Of a stretch of DNA of 64,000 nucleotides, positions 58,201 through 64,000 are shown piece by piece; position 1 is the first letter of the stretch, and every line of letters begins with the position of its first letter. Position numbers and translations under genes: made by a program. Origin of the DNA: Raffaelea ambrosiae (Eukaryota > Ascomycota > Sordariomycetes > Ophiostomatales > Ophiostomataceae); assembly GCA_002778195.1 (NCBI GenBank), contig PCDI01000011.1:550362-614361 (forward strand), in the 5' to 3' direction. A model generated the notes under the pieces. That model worked only from the letters and a program-made list of their open reading frames with translations, was not told the DNA's origin and ran no database searches.

Positions 58201-61200
58201 AAGAAAAAGTACTATGTAAGACAGGGGACTTTGTGTGTCTGGCACCTGTGCTTTGGCCCGCAGCTCCGAGCTGCCCCCGGAGAGGTGTGATGATCGTCCG
58301 TTTGAGTCGAGAAACACCGTTGAAAAAAAACGATGAAGACCCGTGATGGACTGCCGCGCTGGTCCTTTTCGTGAACCTGCTTTTTTTCGCCCTCTTGCGA
58401 ATGGTTTTCCAATCATCGCTGGCCCTCGTCTGTCAGTTGTCACTTTTCGCTGCGCTGTTCTGCATCAGATTGCACACTGGACCCAGCCACTGTACACGTA
58501 CACTGTCTTTTCTGCCTCCTTCAAGAACCATTGTGACATCAGCACTCCGCGCTGCAATTTCCACGAGATGCCCCGAAACCAGATGTCTATCATGCCGGGT
58601 GCACTAGCGTGAGATCCAATACGAGAGGCCGTCGCCAATTGTGCGCTTTGGAGACAACACCATAACACCGATCAGCGTGCATCTCCAACAAGTGTATGGC
58701 CGAAACAGGAAACTCCTGTCAGCAACGTTCCTTCCCAGCAGACCATATCGCCGCAACGCTCCTTCCCTTCGGAGAAGAAAACATGATAGACGAAATATGG
58801 CAAATCCCCCCAAAGCCCATAAAAGCAAAGGAACGACATGGCCAGAGACTGCCGTAGAGAGAAAATAAACATGCCACTACTATCAAGATGGCTCTGGCCA
58901 GCCCGAACGCACCTGCCGCCCGCGCGTCATCGGTGGGGAATGGGACTGTTCTCTGCTCATACCGCTGAATACATGCATCTCACATACTATGTACATTGCT
59001 TGCTTCGGGCTCGTCTCCGTCCCCGATACCACATCCACTGTCTGTCTGCCACATCCACCCTCCACCGCCCATGCGACGCCATGCACAGCGTTTATCACGA
59101 ACCTGCAACGTCTTGCCGAGCGCCGACGAGAGCCCCATGCACCACACCACTGACCGGGTCGGGTTTCTTTCTCCATGCATGACAAGAGCAATGCCGCGCT
59201 ATTGAGATAGGCAGACTGGGTGGCCCATCTGAGGAAGCTCGGCGGTGTCGCATGGAAAGAACATCACGAGGTTGATGAGCACCTAAGCTGATCCTCGATA
59301 TGGGTCAGTTGACACGGCTGTCGGCAGTTAGTCCCGGGCAGAGCAGCGCCACGACAAACGGGCTCGCCACGACAGACTCGCCGGTGTGTGGGCGGCCGCC
59401 AACGGGCATCCACCGAGTTCTTCAGCGGCTGTGCTGTGATGCCAGACCCCAGCAAGAGCAGACCCCGTCTGTGGCAAAACCTATCGCTACGTCAGACGCC
59501 TGACGCAAGTGCAGTGCACAGCGGTGTTGATCCACATTTGCATACCGACAACCCGGGTTCACACCACGCCGCTGGCAGATCCCCGACTTCTCGTGCTCTC
59601 CGGGTCTCTATCTGTTTTTTTCTTGTTTGTTTTTTGCTTCTCTCGTCTCACACCGCTTCTTCCTGTCTTTATGGTTATTCTTTTTTAGTTTATTTTGGTG
59701 CACATTGTGGTGCACGCACACAGACGAGACCGACACTGCCGATTTCTCGCTCACCGGTCAGGCGACGGCGTTGTGGCTGCTTGGACGTGTCCAAAAAAAA
59801 AAGGAATACACCGGTGGCCTAGACCTGGCTGTTCTGACCGAAAGCCCTGACTCACCTTCATGTGATCCTCGCATGGGCTCTCCATCGGTCACCGTATAAC
59901 CTTGGTCTCATCTGTTATTCAAACTAGATGTATCTGACCGAGGTTGTGCGGCTCACCCCCTCCTCTCCAACCCGGTGGGAGGAAATACGGTCGCTTTCTG
60001 ATGGCGCTGTTCCACCAGCTTGCCTTTCCCATCCCCATCTGTGCTCGGGAAGAGCTGAAATTTCTGCGCAGCATGCTCGATCCGGAGGGCTCACTGTGCG
60101 TACCAGAACGGGTAATTAGCCGATTGGTCGCCTCCCCGATGCTCCCGACGACATCACCAAACTCGATCAGCATTATCAGCAGCAAAAATGACTTGGGCCG
60201 GGCGCAGAACCTTCGCCCCCCGCCCCCCCAGCTGTGCTTCTGATTGCACGCTCCCTTGGACCACGACTGCTTGCTTGCTGGAACGTTTTCGCAGCTGCCA
60301 GACTACTATTGCCCACAAAGCAGACGGCCCGCAACCAGGAATGCGCCAGCCAGCACACAGAGAATGACGGCTGGAGACGCCTCAGACAAATGACTCGGCA
60401 TCTCGGCTGCCTCGAGCTCTTCAATGCCCGTGCAGCTCGATGCCAGGCATAGCCACTGGACAGCATCTGATACCTGTGGAAACCCCTGCAGCCTTGGAGT
60501 GTTTTGCCAACCGAAGTTCTCGGCGCCCGGAACCCGGACTGCGGCCGGAGGGCCGTAAGCCGCGGCTGGGCGAGGAACCAGTATCTCTGGGAATAGGCCG
60601 AGGTGCAGGGTGTATCCACCACGAACTGTGACGCAAAGGACAGCACCAGTGAGTAAGGAGTTGCGCGCGTTAAGGGATGGCAGCCTGGAGAAATCAGAAC
60701 AGGCCCTTGTGCAACCTGCAGTCTTCTCGGTGTACTTCTAAAAGACTGCTCCCATTGGCTCCCCGGGGCACAGGGCTCGCTCATGTGCAGTGGTTTGCTC
60801 TAGGGGACACGATCGGGAGGATTTGCAGCCCCAGCCTCGTCTCGGATTTCTGCTTTGGTGCTGCTTTTGCTGCTTTGACACTGATCAGGGTCTCTTTAAT
60901 CATCAGAGAATCAGCTAAGCCAATCAGAGACTGCACTCGTGCGACCGCACGAAAAACTTCGCTGTTTCCGCGCCATTGGCCCTCATCGGTGGCAAAAGCA
61001 GCGACTCAACGTTGGAGACACAACAGGGTGGCGACAAAGCGCCACGACGGCAGCCACGCAGAGCCTGGCCGCGATTACGCCTCACCCCTGCTGTGCCGCT
61101 TAGGCCTCGTTTGCACATTCCTCGGCTACACAGCGGAGCACACTGTCCTGCCGCCGGAGAACTGCTCTCCATCGATGTCGTGCGCAAACGAAAAAAAAAA

Positions 61201-61734
61201 AGGGAAAAAAAAATTGTCACACGCCACGGGCCTATCAACGGAGTCTGTCCGCTGGCGCCCTTACACTGCGTTGACCTTGCATCAGGTCAGACACTGGTGC
61301 CGAATAGGAGCCAGACGGAAGCCCAGCAACGGCCAAATAGGAAGCGGAGCCGGGCACAACAGCAGTCTGGTGGCCCCAATCCCAGTTGGCGTGCGGTTCT
61401 TGCCCTTCCGACTAATTGCAGAAGCCTATTTTGTGGAATGAAGATCCATGCCGCCGCGGGAACTCTCGCCCCGAGTTGAAAAGGTTCATGAAGCTGGTAT
61501 CAGACCCATAAAACGAACAGGTGGAGGCGGGTATCTCTGCAGAAACACGTCTGGACCCCAAGCGGGAGCAGCAGGAGCAGCAAGGATTAAGGGTTGCCAA
61601 GGTACCAACAGCAAAACAGCAGTGGCGGGAGCAACAGGACGCAGCCTTCGCCTAGCATCTCTCGAAAGTGAGAAGGGCTGTCAGCCGCGTGCTCTCGCTC
61701 CCCCTTTTTCCACTTTCTCTCCCACACCATCAGC

Positions 61735-63774
61735 ATGGATCTCAGCTTCCGAGCCATCCACGAAATCGTCCATCCGACGGCGGCCTTCTCTGAGCCCGAC
61801 ACGGACGACGACAGCGGCCAGGACCAGCCGTCGCCCGTGCCTGGCGACTGGGAGTCGTCCCAGCTCAATCCCAAGAACCGCGTCGACAGCCTCGACCCCC
61901 TGTCTAGCCCGCTATGGCGCATCGACGGCAGCGCTGGCCTCGGGACCCAGTACTATGCCATCCCGTTGTTCCTGCCCAGCATTGCGCCCATGCGCATCGA
62001 CGTGTTTGTTCTCGAGGGCGCCCTGTATCCGCCCAATGTGCGTCGTGCGCTGGATCTGGACAGGGCTTTCCACACCAAGGATGCCGTCCGCGTGCGACGC
62101 CTCGGCATCGCCCAGCATATCTTGCGGATCCTGCAATGGCACACGACGGCCGCAGACGGCCACCTTCACCCCGACGTCGTGGAGGAGCTCTATAGGCGCG
62201 GGCCCTTCGGGTCGTTCCTGGTCATCGAGAACCTCACTCTCCACGTCTGCCAGTCGCGCATTGCCGTGTCCCGAAATTACCCTCTCGAGTCGGATCTCCT
62301 GTCGTACCACGAGCTTGTTACAATGTGGGGACCGCGTGTGGGCGGCGGCGAGACGGGCGCTGCACTGCCGCCCGAAGTCGACATCCAGGACGTGCAGCTG
62401 CTGCGACAGATGCACGACAGCATCTGCCTGGTCCGTGTACCCCGCGCGGGTCCGCCTGGCAGGGCTGGCAGCAGCGGCCCAGACGAGGCAGAGCCGGTGA
62501 TCCTCAAATCGCTGACGAGCGGCGTGAAATACATGTACCACGAGCTCCGTTCGCTTCTGAAGAACGCTCCTGCGCAGGCACACATCATCGGCAGGCCGCT
62601 GCACATCGTCACGAAACCGTGTCTGTTTGGCGGCAAGCGCGGCGTGGTCGGCTTCACACTCCCCTACTATCCAACGGGCTCGCTGCGCGATGTTCTGCCC
62701 ATGCTGCGGGTGCACGGCGAGCTGGCGCTGGCGGACCAGTTTCGCTGGTCCAGGCAGATTGCCGGGGCCATGTGCCACGTCTGGCACCAGCGACGCGACT
62801 TCTATCCCGACCTGCGCCTGGACAACATCGTCCTGAACGGACCGCCGCCGCAGGGCGATATAGTTGTGATCGACTTTGAACAGCGCGGCGTGTGGTCGGG
62901 CTTCTCGGCACCCGAAGTCGACTTTATTGAGAATCTTCGCATCCTGGCCTGTGACGATCCAGACTCCGACTGTGTGATCCCTGCCGAAGTGTCCGACCAG
63001 TACAAGCAGGAGCTTGTGGAGGCATGGGATGCCGGACATCGTCCGGACCAGCGCACCTCGTGGGGCACCATTGGTCGACTCGAGCAAGAGACCAAGTACA
63101 GCAACCCGCCCGACGGCTACAACATTCCGTGGAGTTGTCTGACACGGCAGGAGCAGGAGGCCGCCATGGTCTACATGCTCGGCCGTGTGCTGTGGTGCAT
63201 CTTTGAAGGCATGAGTGCCCCGCACCGCGGCGCTGTCTGGCAGTCTTACCGTTGGGAGACGGAGGAGCTCGAGTTTCCGGACTACCGACTGACGCCGCCA
63301 GCCGTGCAAACAATTATCAGTCGTTGCTTTGGCGATGTCGGGGCCAAGAAGCAGACCACTTTTGTGCGACGAGCCAGCAAGCTGTATATGGAAGAAAGGG
63401 ACGACGAAGACGCCGCAAGCCAGGAGCACGGGGACAGCGACAATGGGCGTGAGGAAACCGGCAACGACGATGAGCCCTGGGATGCAAAGCTTGTCTCTGA
63501 CAACCTCAAGGGTCGAGCCAGCAAGTTTTGGCGATCGCAGCTGTCCAAAGGGGAGATCTGGCTCCGGGAGAGGAATTGCCTGGTACGCGAGGAGACGGAG
63601 ACCGGCTCCTCTGCCGCTGGTCCTGGCCCTGTTATTAACAACAACAGCAATGGCGATGGCGACGACGGCGACGACGGCGACGCTGGAGAACCACGTGGCT
63701 CTGCCCATGGTCGACCAACTCTGAAACAAGTGCTGGTCTGGCTGGATGAGCTGTCGGCACAGCAGGGTTTATGA
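61735..63774 (+). CDS. Divergent protein-kinase-like protein
   Basis: A single exon encodes 679 aa. The start follows a pyrimidine-rich leader and is the first ATG of the frame. Residues 1-250 are family-specific, with a negatively charged N-terminus and no named domain. A kinase-like fold follows: Lys258 in VILKSL (ATP-anchoring position), Glu270 in HELRSL (helix C), YYPTGSLRDVLPML (hinge region), then FYPDLRLDN (356-364) in place of the HRDLKxxN catalytic loop, IDFE (379-382) in place of DFG, and SAPE (391-394). Asp359, Asn364 and Asp380 are all kept, so weak activity is possible, but the loss of His-Arg and the glycine suggests an atypical kinase or pseudokinase. No glycine-rich loop is evident. 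The C-terminal 150 residues are acidic and Asn/Gly/Asp-rich, ending in a helical VLVWLDELSAQQ. Similar large kinase-like proteins are common in Sordariomycetes; role unknown. Confidence 0.86.
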   Translation: MDLSFRAIHEIVHPTAAFSEPDTDDDSGQDQPSPVPGDWESSQLNPKNRVDSLDPLSSPLWRIDGSAGLGTQYYAIPLFLPSIAPMRIDVFVLEGALYPPNVRRALDLDRAFHTKDAVRVRRLGIAQHILRILQWHTTAADGHLHPDVVEELYRRGPFGSFLVIENLTLHVCQSRIAVSRNYPLESDLLSYHELVTMWGPRVGGGETGAALPPEVDIQDVQLLRQMHDSICLVRVPRAGPPGRAGSSGPDEAEPVILKSLTSGVKYMYHELRSLLKNAPAQAHIIGRPLHIVTKPCLFGGKRGVVGFTLPYYPTGSLRDVLPMLRVHGELALADQFRWSRQIAGAMCHVWHQRRDFYPDLRLDNIVLNGPPPQGDIVVIDFEQRGVWSGFSAPEVDFIENLRILACDDPDSDCVIPAEVSDQYKQELVEAWDAGHRPDQRTSWGTIGRLEQETKYSNPPDGYNIPWSCLTRQEQEAAMVYMLGRVLWCIFEGMSAPHRGAVWQSYRWETEELEFPDYRLTPPAVQTIISRCFGDVGAKKQTTFVRRASKLYMEERDDEDAASQEHGDSDNGREETGNDDEPWDAKLVSDNLKGRASKFWRSQLSKGEIWLRERNCLVREETETGSSAAGPGPVINNNSNGDGDDGDDGDAGEPRGSAHGRPTLKQVLVWLDELSAQQGL

Positions 63775-64000
63775 TTCCTATGAAGTGACGAAACGATTTG
63801 TGATTCGTTCTGGATGCATCTGGATCTATCCAAGGGTGTTGCATACTCATTGTATACGACGATGGATATGGTATCATGCACGACAGTTTTTATGATTTGA
63901 ACACTCACCTCCAGTCTATGTTGCCAACGAGATAGCGCGGGAAGGAGCAGAAGCGGAGAATCAATACACTCTACACTCTTTTCATTACCCCATGGGGCCT
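63775..64000. other. 3' flank of the kinase-like gene
   Basis: Only 226 nt remain. A GTGAGT donor-like sequence on the minus strand (63903-63908) follows a short open stretch (RYLVGNIDW-like), which could be an exon of a leftward gene starting beyond the window, but this cannot be decided from what is present. Confidence 0.3.

Larger units (their letters stand above)
50569..61734. other. 11-kb gene-free region between divergent genes
   Basis: No supported gene. A minus-strand frame of 464 codons (52052-53446) exists but has a Pro/Ser/Leu-rich, low-information composition and no motif, so I treat it as spurious. The left third is GC- and purine-rich with a TG run (51319-51334) and degenerate GAGCGCAA/GAGCAGCA repeats (about 53520-53665). 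Other small arrays lie at 53939-53981 and 54193-54245, and a 10-bp-periodic TTGGC array lies at 55203. The region must contain the promoters of the Zn2Cys6 gene (leftward) and the kinase-like gene (rightward). Confidence 0.5.

Noticed and set aside
59944..60243. Plus-strand frame of 99 codons with a coding-like stretch (REELKFLRSMLDPEG)
   Set aside because: Too short, no splice partners or family recognised; could be an exon remnant but the evidence is insufficient.
61912..63729. 605-codon minus-strand frame
   Set aside because: It is the antisense shadow of the kinase-like gene, whose plus-strand frame carries the recognisable motifs.
63909..63988. Possible minus-strand exon ending at a GTGAGT donor
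   Set aside because: Only about 20 codons are visible at the window edge and an in-frame stop lies upstream unless another splice site is assumed.

Overview
The window looks like nuclear DNA of a filamentous ascomycete, probably a Sordariomycete. The evidence is short GT-AG introns of about 90-280 nt (several with CTAAC/CTGAC-like branch sites), a Zn2Cys6 regulator, a fungal-type seven-helix receptor, a Crt10-family protein and a TauD-type dioxygenase. I can support only six protein-coding genes in 64 kb, so the region is very gene-sparse. No tRNA, rRNA, CRISPR array or intact transposon was recognised.

Layout. (1) 0.4-13.05 kb carries three minus-strand genes: a Crt10-like protein (3 exons), a membrane-anchored GH5 glycoside hydrolase (1 exon) and a seven-transmembrane receptor (3 exons). 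(2) 13.05-39.98 kb is a 27-kb stretch with no gene I can defend. It holds tandem repeats, homopolymer runs, a long imperfect hairpin (32.2-32.4 kb), and a T36 run at the edge of a segment bounded by 13-bp direct repeats (17.3-17.7 kb), which looks like a retroposed insertion. (3) 39.98-50.57 kb carries a 4-exon TauD/TfdA-like 2-oxoglutarate dioxygenase and a 6-exon Zn2Cys6 transcription factor, both minus strand. Between them lie a possible C-terminal remnant of another gene and a 262-nt duplication around an N that looks like an unresolved contig join. (4) 50.57-61.73 kb is a second, 11-kb gene-free block, shared upstream DNA of the regulator (leftward) and of a kinase-like gene (rightward). 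(5) 61.74-63.77 kb encodes a single-exon protein with a divergent kinase fold.

Functional reading. Crt10, GH5, the receptor and the kinase-like protein look like conserved housekeeping, cell-surface or signalling genes. The dioxygenase plus Zn2Cys6 regulator is the only pair resembling a small or eroding metabolic cluster; this is inference from proximity and families only. Exon coordinates were worked out by hand from splice consensus and checked for phase. The weakest junction is the first intron of the regulator.
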